In this document: positions 33,651-41,377 of the stretch, in pieces | Layout of the letters: each line of letters starts with the position of its first letter | Numbering within the stretch: the first letter of the stretch is position 1 | Assembly (NCBI RefSeq): GCF_018327705.1 | Contig: NZ_BNEM01000002.1 | Coordinates: 1,364,001 to 1,428,000 of the forward strand | Reading direction: 5' to 3' | Origin: Catellatospora sp. TT07R-123 | GTDB lineage: Bacteria; Actinomycetota; Actinomycetes; Mycobacteriales; Micromonosporaceae | DNA: 64,000 bases | Program-made: the position numbers and the translations under genes | The notes under the pieces: model-generated | Databases searched by the model: none | Told to the model about the DNA's origin: nothing | What the model saw: the letters and a program-made list of their open reading frames with translations, nothing else

Positions 33651-34921
33651 CAGTTCGCCTGGACCGGGGCCGGCGGGAGCGCGACGGTCGCCGGGCGCAT
33701 CACGTAGACGACGCCCCGGCTGCTGTTGAGCCAGGCCGCCTCGAACGCGGCCCGCCCGGCGGTCTTGCGGACCCCGGCGTCGGTCGGGGCGTGCGGGTCG
33801 TTGAGCACCGGGTCGCCGGTGGCGCTGAACCCGGCCAGCACCAGCAGGTGGCCGCTGGTGGCGTAGTCCAGGCCCGGGACCTCGCCCTTCTTGTACGACA
33901 CCGACAGCACCAGCGGGATGCCCGCCGCGATGAACGCCTCGGCCTCGGTGAGGCCGCGCAGCCTGGTCACGAACCCGTCCAGCCCCCGGGTCGCGGCGTA
34001 CGCGGTGTTGAAGGGCCAGTTGCCGGTGCCGTCGTAGGCCTGGTCGAACGTCTGCCGGGCGGCGTGGTCGACCCACGGGGCCGGGTCGGCGCCGTCGACC
34101 CACGCGTAGTCGGCCGCCGGGGGCAGCACGCCCCAGCAGGCCAGGACCATCGAGGTGGAGGTGGGGCTGCACCACGCCTCGCCGCCCCCGTTGTACTCGG
34201 GGTAGTGCCCGTCGTGGACGTTCTGCGAGTACTGCGGGACGGCGAGCACGGTGCCCTGCGCCTGGGTGGGCGTGCTGGCGGTGAGCTTGCCGGGTGCGGG
34301 GAGCCGGGAGGCCACGGCCGCGACCGAGCGCACCGCGGGGCTGAGGGTGCTGCCGATCGGGCGCAGCAGGGTGATCCGCAGCTGCCAGGAGGTCCAGCCC
34401 CGGCCCGCGGCCGCGGTGAACGTGTCGGTGGTGACGGCGCCGTCGGCGTCGGCCTGCCCGCCCACGGAGGTGCGGCGGACGCCGGTGTCGCCGTCGGCCC
34501 AGCGGCCCAGCACGTACCACCTGGTGGTGGTGCCCGCCTCGGTGGTGCCGCGCAGGTCGACCTGCACCCAGGTCCCGGCCGGGGTGGTCGCGTTCCAGGA
34601 CGGGATCGCCTCGGTCGCGGCGAACCCGGGCGCGGCCCACGGCGAGGTCCAGGCCGCGTAGTCGTAGTCGGCGCTGACGCCGGTGTGCGGGTCCAGGTAG
34701 GACAGCTGTCCGGCCGGCGTGTCGACGACGAGGGCACCGCCGGACACGGTGGTGCCCGTGCCGGTGCCCGCCGCGAATCCGGCGGTGCCGGACCAGCGGT
34801 GCAGTCTGATGTCGCGCACGACCGGCTGCGGTTTGCCCGCGGCCATGGCTTCCTCCCCCAATGCCAGCCCCGCGGCGGCACCCGCGGCGACCGCGGTGCG
34901 CAGTACGGTGCGTCGGTCCAT
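33647..34921 (-). CDS. Secreted C39-like (papain-fold) peptidase
   Basis: A 424-residue exported protein with a twin-arginine-type signal MDRRTVLRTAVAAGAAAG; ATG at 34921 follows GGGAG. Residues about 40-200 form a beta-rich domain, perhaps carbohydrate- or surface-binding (YDYAAWTSPWAAPGFAATEA, WVQVDLRGTTEAG). From about 215 comes a Peptidase_C39_2 domain: LAVPQYSQNVHDGHYPEYNG, catalytic Cys in GEAWCSPTSTSMVLACWG, His in SGHLLVLAGF and Asp in VLNDPHAPT. It leads the Opp operon, its stop overlapping the OppD start, which implies that it frees peptides the importer then takes up. Given the MurQ context, cross-linked stem peptides are a possible substrate. A MurR-like box lies 28 bp upstream. 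Confidence 0.8.
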   Translation of the reverse strand: MDRRTVLRTAVAAGAAAGLALGEEAMAAGKPQPVVRDIRLHRWSGTAGFAAGTGTGTTVSGGALVVDTPAGQLSYLDPHTGVSADYDYAAWTSPWAAPGFAATEAIPSWNATTPAGTWVQVDLRGTTEAGTTTRWYVLGRWADGDTGVRRTSVGGQADADGAVTTDTFTAAAGRGWTSWQLRITLLRPIGSTLSPAVRSVAAVASRLPAPGKLTASTPTQAQGTVLAVPQYSQNVHDGHYPEYNGGGEAWCSPTSTSMVLACWGVLPPAADYAWVDGADPAPWVDHAARQTFDQAYDGTGNWPFNTAYAATRGLDGFVTRLRGLTEAEAFIAAGIPLVLSVSYKKGEVPGLDYATSGHLLVLAGFSATGDPVLNDPHAPTDAGVRKTAGRAAFEAAWLNSSRGVVYVMRPATVALPPAPVQANW

Positions 34922-34948
34922 ACTCCCGGCTCCATCCCCGACAGGTTG

Positions 34949-34960
34949 ATGAAGGAATAT
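34949..34960 (-). promoter_or_regulatory. MurR-type operator candidate 3
   Basis: ATGAAGGAATAT repeats the first ten bases of the site at 25554 (ATGAAGGAAT) and resembles the murQ site. It lies 28-39 bp before the C39 peptidase ATG, where a promoter would be. Confidence 0.4.
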
Positions 34961-35186
34961 GGTCAGGAAGCCTGGCACAGGCGGAGATTCTTTACAAGAG
35001 CCAGATGGCGCCGTATGGACACGGCTCGGTCACAGGTCGGCGCCGGTGTCGGGTAGATCGTCTACATGCATCAGCGGGTGCCGATCCGCGTCCGGGACAG
35101 CCGCGTGAGCGATCCGGTGCGGGGGCTGTTCACGTCCGCCCGACCGTACCCGAACAGCCGAATCCGCGCAGCCCCGCCGGGCACGG

Positions 35187-35219
35187 CGGAGCCGCCGCCC
35201 GGGTGGGACGGCGGCTCCG
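35187..35219 (-). terminator. Hairpin after the secreted hydrolase gene
   Basis: CGGAGCCGCCG (35187-35197) and its complement (35209-35219), 11-nt loop, 14 bp past the minus-strand stop. Confidence 0.6.
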
Positions 35220-35232
35220 GACGGGCGGCCGG

Positions 35233-36132
35233 TCAGGCCGCGCCCTCGAACTGCACCTGCGGGTCGTTGTGGGCCGCGGTGCCCCAGACGGCGTCGTACG
35301 AGCCGGTGTCGCCGGCCAGGTAGTAGCGGAACCAGTCGGTGAGCAGGCGCCGGGTCAGCGACAGCTGCACGGCGCGGGTGATCGAGCCGCTGTCGCAGAA
35401 GCTCGACGTCGAGTCCATGAAGCCGCAGTGGAACCCGCCGGTGATGGTGCGCAGCTGCTTGGGCGCGGCCTTGCCGTTGTAGATCTTGCGCTGGTTGTCG
35501 GCGGGCGGCGCGATGGTGTCCGACGAGCCGGCGACCAGCAGCATCGGCGCGGCCACCGACGCGGCGGCGGTCGCGGCCGACGGGTTGGTCTCGGCGGCGG
35601 CCAGGTTGGCCACGGTGGTGACGGCCGGGTTGCGCGAGGCGGCCAGCACGCTGGCTCCGGCGCCCATCGAGTGCCCGGACAGCCCGAGCCGGTTGGTGAC
35701 GATGTGGGCGTTGAACCGCGAGCCGGCGGTGGTGTCCTGCGCGACCAGCCAGGTCAGCTGGGCGTTGAGGTCGTCGGCGAAGGCGCCGTGGCTGGGGAAC
35801 AGCCCGCCCTGCGAGGTCGGCGCGGCCACCACGAAGCCCCAGGAGGCCAGGTGGGACATGGTGCCGTAGTACTTGCTGACCGCCTGGAGGAAGCCGTGGC
35901 CGAACGCGATGGCCGGGAACCGGCCCGCGGCGACGGCGGCGTTCTGCCCGGCGGCCGCGGCCGGGTAGTAGATGCGGGCGCTGAAGGACCGGCCGGACGC
36001 GCTGACCGAGGCGTCGACGTAGCCGACGGCATACGAGCCGGGCACGGACGTGTCGGCGGCGGCCGCCGGGGCGGCGGTGCCGATCAGGGCGCCGGTGAGC
36101 AGCGTGAGGACGAGGATCGCTCGCCTGAACAT
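35233..36132 (-). CDS. Secreted alpha/beta hydrolase (cutinase/PET-hydrolase/dienelactone-hydrolase-like)
   Basis: A 299-residue exported esterase; ATG at 36132 behind GAGGAG, signal peptide cleaved near AAPAAAAD. Fold markers: oxyanion region FPAIAFGHGFLQAVSKYYGT, nucleophile elbow LGLSGHSMGAGASVLAASRN with the catalytic Ser, Asp in LLVAGSSDTIAPP, His in TGGFHCGFMDS, plus a possible disulfide (FHCG...SFCD). This pattern is that of polyester/lipid hydrolases of actinomycetes. Ester-linked mycolate lipids are one possible substrate given the cell-wall theme, but this is speculation; polymeric or triglyceride esters fit equally. The promoter carries two GTTTC-type palindromes shared with the CoA-catabolism genes. 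Confidence 0.8.
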   Translation of the reverse strand: MFRRAILVLTLLTGALIGTAAPAAAADTSVPGSYAVGYVDASVSASGRSFSARIYYPAAAAGQNAAVAAGRFPAIAFGHGFLQAVSKYYGTMSHLASWGFVVAAPTSQGGLFPSHGAFADDLNAQLTWLVAQDTTAGSRFNAHIVTNRLGLSGHSMGAGASVLAASRNPAVTTVANLAAAETNPSAATAAASVAAPMLLVAGSSDTIAPPADNQRKIYNGKAAPKQLRTITGGFHCGFMDSTSSFCDSGSITRAVQLSLTRRLLTDWFRYYLAGDTGSYDAVWGTAAHNDPQVQFEGAA

Positions 36133-36148
36133 AGATGCTCCTCTATTA

Positions 36149-36192
36149 GGGAACTGGTTCCCACAGTGGAACATCGTTTCCTCAAGAGAAAC
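36149..36192 (-). promoter_or_regulatory. Operator array before the secreted hydrolase
   Basis: GGGAAC-TG-GTTCCC palindrome (36149-36162), then GGAACATCGTTTC (36168-36180) and GTTTC-N7-GAAAC (36176-36192). The last two patterns recur at 38065-38088; the first 13-mer type also at 46035 and the N7 type at 63985. Confidence 0.55.
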
Positions 36193-36213
36193 AAGACTGT
36201 CGATGTGCCAACG

Positions 36214-36852
36214 TCAGACGGGACCTCCCGCCGCCGCCAGCCGGTCCAGGGCCTCGGCCTGGTCCACCACGTCGGCGTACTTGGCGTCCAGGTCGAACAG
36301 GTTCGCCTCGTGCGGCCCGGGGTCGCGGTCGGCGCACGCCTGGCGCACCACCATCGGCCGGAACCCGTGCTGGAGCGCGTCCACCGCGGTCGCCCGGACG
36401 CACCCGCTGGTCGAGAACCCGCCGATCACCACGGTGTCCACCCCGTTGGCGGTCAGCCACGCCGCCAGCGCGGTGCCCGCGAACGCGCTGGCGTAGTGCT
36501 TGAGCACCACATGCTCGCCCGGGGCGGGGGCCAGCGCGGCCGGGAACTCCCCCAGCGGCCCGCCCGCCGCGAACACCGACAGCACCGGCACCTTCGCGGC
36601 GAACAGCGGCGCCTCGGCACAGCTGGCGTCGGCGTACCGGACGCCGGTCAGCACCACCGGCGCCCCGGCCGCCCGCGCGGCCGCGAGCAGGCCCGCCATC
36701 GCGGCCACCGCGGCGTCCCCGGTGTCCAGGCGCAGCGGCGACCCGTCCGCCGTGTACGCCACCACCGGGTCGACCAGCAGCAGCGCGGGCCGCCGCCCCC
36801 AGCCCAGCCGCCGCGCGAACCCGGCGGCGGCGTAGTCGGCGTCCAGGGCCAT
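36214..36852 (-). CDS. Isochorismatase-family cysteine hydrolase
   Basis: A 212-residue cytoplasmic hydrolase with the full catalytic triad: Asp in PALLLVDPVVAY (about residue 28), Lys in VVLKHYASAFAG and Cys in GGFSTSGCVRATAVDALQHG. The STSGCVRATA and RQACADRDPGPHEANLFDL stretches resemble N-carbamoylsarcosine amidase and maleamate amidohydrolase (NicF-like) more than nicotinamidase. Its ATG touches the stop of the CoA-transferase gene (TGATG), so both are co-translated; a hydrolysis step in catabolism of an amide or carbamoyl compound is inferred. Confidence 0.85.
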   Translation of the reverse strand: MALDADYAAAGFARRLGWGRRPALLLVDPVVAYTADGSPLRLDTGDAAVAAMAGLLAAARAAGAPVVLTGVRYADASCAEAPLFAAKVPVLSVFAAGGPLGEFPAALAPAPGEHVVLKHYASAFAGTALAAWLTANGVDTVVIGGFSTSGCVRATAVDALQHGFRPMVVRQACADRDPGPHEANLFDLDAKYADVVDQAEALDRLAAAGGPV

Positions 36853-38045
36853 CAGATGACCCCCTGCTCGCGCAGCCGCGCCCGCTCGTCCTCAGACAGT
36901 CCCAGCAGCTGCCCGTAGACCTCGTCGTTGTGGCTGCCCAGGGCCGGTCCGGCCCAGCGGACCGCGCCCGGGTCGGCCGACAGCCGGGGCGCGACGTTCT
37001 GCATCGGCAGCTCGCCGAAGTCGGGGTGCGGCACGCGCACGATCGCCTCGCGGGCGGCGAAGTGCGGATCGGCCAGCATGTCCTTGGCCGTGTAGACCCC
37101 GCCGGCCGGCACGCCCGCCTCGTGCAGCGCGGCCAGCAGCTTGTCCGACTGCTGGGCCCGCGTCCACGCGCTGATCAGGTCGTCGAGCTCGGCCTGGTGC
37201 GCCCCGCGCGACCCGTGGGTGGCGTAGCGCGGATCGGCCGCCAGCTCGGGCGTGCCCATGACCTCGCACAGCCGCCCGAACACGGTGTCCTGGTTGGCCG
37301 CGATCAGCACCTCGCTGCCGTCGGCGGTCGGGTAGGCGTTGCTGGGGGCGACGTTGGGCAGGATCGCGCCGGTGCGCTCACGCTGGTAGCCCGCCACCGC
37401 CCACTCGGTGACCAGCGACTCCATCATCGCCAGCACGGCTTCGTAGATGGCCGAGTCGACGACCTGGCCCCGGCCGGTGCGGGTGCGGGCGTGCAGCGCG
37501 GCGAGCGTGCCGTACGCGGCGTACGTCGCCGCCAGCGAGTCGCCCAGCGAGATCCCCGACCGCGACGGCGGCCGGTCGGCCTCGCCGGTGACGTACCGGA
37601 TGCCGCCCATGGCCTCGCCGATCGAGCCGAACCCGGCCCGGGGCGAATACGGCCCGGTCTGCCCGTAGCCGGTGACGCGCACCAGGATCAGCCTCGGGTT
37701 GATCTCCGCCAGCTGCTCGTAGCCCAGGCCCCAGCGTTCCAGGGTGCCGGGGCGGAAGTTCTCCAGCAGCACGTCGGACTGCGCGACCAGGCGGCGCAGC
37801 AGGTCCTGCCCGTCCTGCGTACGCAGGTTGCAGGTGACCGACTTCTTGTTGCGGGCGACCACCGGCCACCACAGCGACTGCCCGTGCGGCTTCTCCCGGC
37901 CCCACTGGCGCATCGGATCGCCCTTGCCCGGGTCCTCCAGTTTGATCACTTCGGCGCCGAAGTCGCCGAGCAGCTGGCCGCAGAACGGGCCCGCCAGTAG
38001 CGTGCCGGTCTCGATGACCCTGATATCGGATAGTGCCCCAGTCAC
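36852..38045 (-). CDS. CaiB/BaiF (class III) CoA-transferase
   Basis: A 397-residue enzyme moving CoA between carboxylic acids. Signatures: RVIETGTLLAGPFCGQLLGD (about 9-28), AEVIKLEDPGKGDPMRQWG, DVLLENFRPGTLERWGLGY, and the catalytic-Asp region SGISLGDSLAATYAAYGTLA. It is co-transcribed with the isochorismatase-like gene and divergent from an HMG-CoA-lyase-like gene, which suggests activation of a dicarboxylic or hydroxy acid before cleavage. A second family member is encoded at 46080. Confidence 0.92.
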   Translation of the reverse strand: MTGALSDIRVIETGTLLAGPFCGQLLGDFGAEVIKLEDPGKGDPMRQWGREKPHGQSLWWPVVARNKKSVTCNLRTQDGQDLLRRLVAQSDVLLENFRPGTLERWGLGYEQLAEINPRLILVRVTGYGQTGPYSPRAGFGSIGEAMGGIRYVTGEADRPPSRSGISLGDSLAATYAAYGTLAALHARTRTGRGQVVDSAIYEAVLAMMESLVTEWAVAGYQRERTGAILPNVAPSNAYPTADGSEVLIAANQDTVFGRLCEVMGTPELAADPRYATHGSRGAHQAELDDLISAWTRAQQSDKLLAALHEAGVPAGGVYTAKDMLADPHFAAREAIVRVPHPDFGELPMQNVAPRLSADPGAVRWAGPALGSHNDEVYGQLLGLSEDERARLREQGVI

Positions 38046-38064
38046 GGCCGCATCCTATGCTTTG

Positions 38065-38088
38065 GAAACACCGTTTCGCCAGTGGAAC
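38065..38088. promoter_or_regulatory. Shared operator between the CaiB and lyase genes
   Basis: GAAAC-ACC-GTTTC (38065-38077, perfect arms) overlapping GTTTC-N7-GAAC (38073-38088). It sits in the 61-bp divergent gap, so one regulator could control both directions. Confidence 0.6.
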
Positions 38089-38106
38089 CATGCAGGAAGG
38101 AGCACC

Positions 38107-39000
38107 GTGTCGGAGATCGTCGAGGTCGGGCCCCGCGACGGGCTGCAGAACGAGAAGACGCTGCTGCCCACGGAGGTGAAGGTCGAGTACGTCACCCGTG
38201 CGCTCGCGGCGGGCGTACGCCGGATCGAGGCGGTCGCGTTCGCCCACCCGGCCCGCGTGCCGCAGCTGGCCGACGCCGAAGCCGTGCTGGCGGCGCTGCC
38301 CCGCCCGGCCGGGGTCTCCTACATCGGCCTGGTCCTCAACCGGCGGGGCCTGGACCGTGCCCTGGCCAGCGCGGGCGTCGACGAGGTCAACTACGTGGTG
38401 GTGGCCACCGACGAATTCTCCCAGCGCAACCAGGGCATGGACACCCGCGCCAGCCTGGCCCAGTGGGCGCAGGTCGGCACCGCCGCCCGGCAGGCCGGGC
38501 TGCGCACCACGCTGACCATCGCGGCCGCGTTCGGGTGCCCGTTCACCGGCGAGGTCGCCGCCGCGCGCGTACGGGAGATCGCCGAGCTGGGCCTGGACGG
38601 GCAGCCCGACGAGATCTGCCTGGCCGACACCATCGGCGCCGGGGTGCCCCGGCAGGTCGCGGCGCTGGCCGAGGCGGTGCGGTCGGTCGCGCCGCAGGTC
38701 GCGCTGCGGGCGCACTTCCACAACACCCGCAACACCGGCTACGCCAACGCGATGGCGGCGCTGGAGCACGGGTTCGGGGCGCTGGACGCCAGCACCGGCG
38801 GCATCGGCGGCTGCCCGTTCGCCCCGGCCGCCACCGGCAACATCGCCACCGAGGACCTGGCCTGGCTGCTGGCGCGCTCCGGGGTGGCCACCGGCACCGA
38901 CCCGGCCGCGCTGGCCGATACCGGCACCTGGATCGCCGACCGGCTGGGCATCACCGCGCCCGCGATGCTCGGCCGAGCCGGCCTGTTCCCCGCCCACTGA
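38107..39000 (+). CDS. HMG-CoA-lyase-like pyruvate-carboxyltransferase-fold lyase
   Basis: A 297-residue TIM-barrel lyase; GTG at 38107 behind AGGAAGGAG. VEVGPRDGLQNEKTLLPTEV (residues 5-24) is the HMG-CoA lyase opening with catalytic Arg/Asp; metal-ligand LRAHFHNTRNTGYANAMAAL and GGIGGCPFAPAATGNIATED with the catalytic Cys are intact. It should cleave a 3-hydroxy-3-methyl(glutaryl)-CoA-like thioester to acetyl-CoA or pyruvate plus a keto acid. Neighbouring CoA-transferase fits thioester formation first. Leucine catabolism is the usual context, but typical partner genes are missing, so the substrate may differ. Confidence 0.9.
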   Translation: MSEIVEVGPRDGLQNEKTLLPTEVKVEYVTRALAAGVRRIEAVAFAHPARVPQLADAEAVLAALPRPAGVSYIGLVLNRRGLDRALASAGVDEVNYVVVATDEFSQRNQGMDTRASLAQWAQVGTAARQAGLRTTLTIAAAFGCPFTGEVAAARVREIAELGLDGQPDEICLADTIGAGVPRQVAALAEAVRSVAPQVALRAHFHNTRNTGYANAMAALEHGFGALDASTGGIGGCPFAPAATGNIATEDLAWLLARSGVATGTDPAALADTGTWIADRLGITAPAMLGRAGLFPAH

Positions 39001-39030
39001 CCCGCACCCGCGGGGCGGGGCGGAGTGGCG

Positions 39031-39090
39031 GCAGTTTCGGGGAAAGTGCAGGAATCTTGGGCGGTATTCGCGCACTTTCCCCGAAACTGC
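39031..39090. repeat. Family B inverted repeat, copy 1 (terminator candidate)
   Basis: Perfect 19-bp arms GCAGTTTCGGGGAAAGTGC (39031-39049) and complement (39072-39090), 22-nt loop, 30 bp after the lyase gene. Copy 2 is at 57674. The remaining gap to 39239 shows no gene. Confidence 0.85.
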
Positions 39091-39238
39091 ACGATCATTC
39101 CGCAGGCCGGCGCGGCGGCGGCCCTGCGATACCAGGCGATCCGCTGGCGCGACGCCCGCCCGGCCCCGACTGCGGCTCCCGATACCACCGTCGGCCAGCC
39201 GTAGGCCACCAGCGGCCGGACCTGGCCGCAGGCGTTCT

Positions 39239-40084
39239 ATGCTGCATCGCGTGGCGAGATCATCTGCGCGGCGGTTGGCGGCACTGGTCGAGGCACCGGG
39301 CGACGGTCTGGCCGCGATGCTGCCCGAGGGCCGCCTGGTGTACGGCGGCGAAGGCGGCGACGACCAGCCCGCGCTCTGGGTCGGCGACGGCCCCGCACCG
39401 GCCGGGCTGTGGACGGCGCTGCTCGCCGAGCACGAGCGCTCCGGCCTGTGGCCGCTGCTGCTGGACCACCTGAGCGCAGACGCCCGGCGGCCGTGGGACG
39501 ACGGCGAGCTCTGGCCGGCCGACATGTCCGACCCCGCCGACCTCGACGCCGGAGCGCTGCTGGCCCGGTGGTGGACCGACCACACCGAGATCGACGAGGA
39601 CGACAACCTGCCGCCGCGGGAGCGGCTCGCGGTGACCGCGCCGTACGGGCAGAGCTGGCCCGGCCTGTCCCCCGCCCTGCCCCAGCGCCACGATCCGCGC
39701 CGCCACGCCGCCCTGTGCGCCGCCGAGCTGCTGTCGGCCCGGCGGCACCTGCGCCTGGGCCTGGCCGCCGCCGACCACCCCGCCGACGCGATCACGGCCA
39801 TCGGCTGGCAGGGCGCGGCCAACTACGCCAACGACACCGCCGAGCTGTCCGCCGTGCTGCGCTCCTGGCAGGACCGGTTCGGCGCGTACGTGATCGGCGT
39901 CGGCTTCGCCGAGCTGTACGTCAGCGTCGCCGCCCCGCCCGCCACCGCCGACGAGGCGCTGGGCGTCGCCGCCGAGCACTTCGCCTTCTGCCCCGACAAC
40001 GTCTGGCAGGGCACGGCCACCGACCTCGCCGAGTACGCCCGGATGCTGGTCGACCAGCCGGTCTGGGCGTTCTGGTGGGACTGA
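39239..40084 (+). CDS. DUF4253-domain protein
   Basis: A 281-residue cytoplasmic protein of unknown role. The C-terminal 120 residues are DUF4253: LRSWQDRFGAYVIGVGFAEL, YVSVAAPPATADEALGVAAE, HFAFCPDNVWQGTATDLAEY and the end VWAFWWD. Such proteins are frequent in actinomycetes. The start is uncertain between the ATG at 39239 and a GTG at 39251; neither has a strong ribosome site. The NUDIX gene follows 30 bp later on the same strand. Confidence 0.8.
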   Translation: MLHRVARSSARRLAALVEAPGDGLAAMLPEGRLVYGGEGGDDQPALWVGDGPAPAGLWTALLAEHERSGLWPLLLDHLSADARRPWDDGELWPADMSDPADLDAGALLARWWTDHTEIDEDDNLPPRERLAVTAPYGQSWPGLSPALPQRHDPRRHAALCAAELLSARRHLRLGLAAADHPADAITAIGWQGAANYANDTAELSAVLRSWQDRFGAYVIGVGFAELYVSVAAPPATADEALGVAAEHFAFCPDNVWQGTATDLAEYARMLVDQPVWAFWWD

Positions 40085-40114
40085 CGGCGGCGGCCGCGCC
40101 ATTAGGCTGAGCCG

Positions 40115-40588
40115 ATGGCCGTACACGAACATGAGCAGCACGCCTCCGCGCGGCTGACGGCGGGCGCGCTGTTCACCGATCCCGCCGGTCGCCCACTGCT
40201 GGTGAAGCCCGGCTACAAGCACGGCTGGGAGATTCCCGGCGGCTACGTCGACGCGGGCGAATCGCCGCTGGCCGCGTGCCGCCGCGAGCTCGTCGAGGAG
40301 CTGGGGCGTGACCTGCCGGTGAACGGGCAGCCACTGGTCGTGGACTGGGCGCCGCTCGCCCCCGAAGGCGACAAACTGCTGTTCATCTTCGACGGCGGGA
40401 CCCTGAGCGACGAGGACGTCCGATCGTTCGTCTTCGCCGACGGCGAGATCGAGGAAACCCGGTTCGTCGAAGCCGCCGACCTCGAAGAGTACGTGCCCAA
40501 GCGCCTGGCCGACCGGCTGCGGCTCGCGCTGGCCGCCAGGCAGGAGGATCGCTGCGTCTACGCCGAGCACGCCGTCGAGCCGCACTGA
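40115..40588 (+). CDS. NUDIX hydrolase
   Basis: A 157-residue hydrolase of nucleoside-diphosphate-linked compounds. The Nudix box is complete: GGYVDAGESPLAACRRELVE followed by ELG (GX5EX7REUXEEXGU, about residues 42-64). The strand before it, PLLVKPGYKHGWEIPGG, and the late FVEAADLEEYVPKRL are usual. Substrate not predictable; house-cleaning is likely. Confidence 0.92.
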   Translation: MAVHEHEQHASARLTAGALFTDPAGRPLLVKPGYKHGWEIPGGYVDAGESPLAACRRELVEELGRDLPVNGQPLVVDWAPLAPEGDKLLFIFDGGTLSDEDVRSFVFADGEIEETRFVEAADLEEYVPKRLADRLRLALAARQEDRCVYAEHAVEPH

Positions 40589-40674
40589 CCGGGGTCTCGC
40601 GGGCGCGGCAGTTGTGACGGCCGGCCCGGCCTGGCCCGGCTGGAGGAGATCGAAGCGGCGTCCTGGTTCGGCCC

Positions 40675-41061
40675 TCACATCTCGGAAAGGGGGATGTCCA
40701 GTCCAGCGGCGAGCAGGATGAGGCCGCCCAAGACGAAGCTGCCGAGCAGACCGAAGACGAATATCGGCTCGCCCACGGCTCGCGTCCGGCCCGCTCTCCC
40801 GAGGAGGCCGCCGACCAGCGCCACAGCGAGGACCGCGCCCAGGCCACGGTAGATGTGCGGGTCGATGTCGCCGACATGGATGTTGTCGTCGTAATGGCGC
40901 TCAGCCCTGGTATGGGTGATGAACGGGCTTCCGCTCATCCAGATCCACAGCGCGATGTCGAGCGCGACTCCGACCGCGCATCCGATGATCCACTGCCAGC
41001 GGGCCGTACGGGCGATGGTGCGCGAGTCATGCTGCACACCCGACACCTTACCGCGAAACAT
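40675..41061 (-). CDS. Small membrane protein, unknown
   Basis: A 128-residue protein with three hydrophobic segments: WIIGCAVGVALDIALWIWM, LGAVLAVALVGGLLGRAG and IFVFGLLGSFVLGGLILLAA. Between the first two is a His/Asp-rich external loop (HTRAERHYDDNIHVGDIDPH). No family recognised. Its start lies 2 bp from the end of the 81-residue gene upstream on the same strand, so the two may be co-expressed. Confidence 0.6.
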   Translation of the reverse strand: MFRGKVSGVQHDSRTIARTARWQWIIGCAVGVALDIALWIWMSGSPFITHTRAERHYDDNIHVGDIDPHIYRGLGAVLAVALVGGLLGRAGRTRAVGEPIFVFGLLGSFVLGGLILLAAGLDIPLSEM

Positions 41062-41062
41062 G

Positions 41063-41308
41063 TCAATATGCCCGGCTCAGCTGGGTCAGCTCGGCGAACA
41101 GCTCGCCGTCAGCACAGCCGACCATGCCGGGCTCCCAGCCGACCGCCAGGCGCACGGCCGCGACCGGCACCTGATACCAGGTGTACGGCGACAGCGGCCC
41201 GATACCGGCGGCGAGCTCGTCCACGTCGTAGGGGAAGCCGTCGTCCGGGGTGGGACGCTCGTCGAGCTCGCCCTCGTACGAGATCTGCCAGGCGAGCTCT
41301 ATTGTCAC
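41063..41308 (-). CDS. Small acidic hypothetical protein
   Basis: An 81-residue soluble acidic protein (MTIELAWQISYEGELDERPT start) rich in Trp, Tyr and Pro; coding-like third-position GC and tight spacing to the next gene support it. A weak AT-rich promoter lies between it and the divergent cyclophilin gene. No family recognised. Confidence 0.55.
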   Translation of the reverse strand: MTIELAWQISYEGELDERPTPDDGFPYDVDELAAGIGPLSPYTWYQVPVAAVRLAVGWEPGMVGCADGELFAELTQLSRAY

Positions 41309-41377
41309 GCCTAAACCCTATCGGCACGGGCCAGCCGTTTCTCACCCACAGCCGTGCCTTGATGTATATCTTTCCAT

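Larger units (their letters stand above)
34922..35232. other. 311-bp gap: C39-operon promoter region and upstream terminator
   Basis: No gene. The part next to the C39 start is AT-rich with a MurR-like box (34949-34960); the far end holds the hairpin at 35187-35219 that closes the hydrolase gene. Confidence 0.5.
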
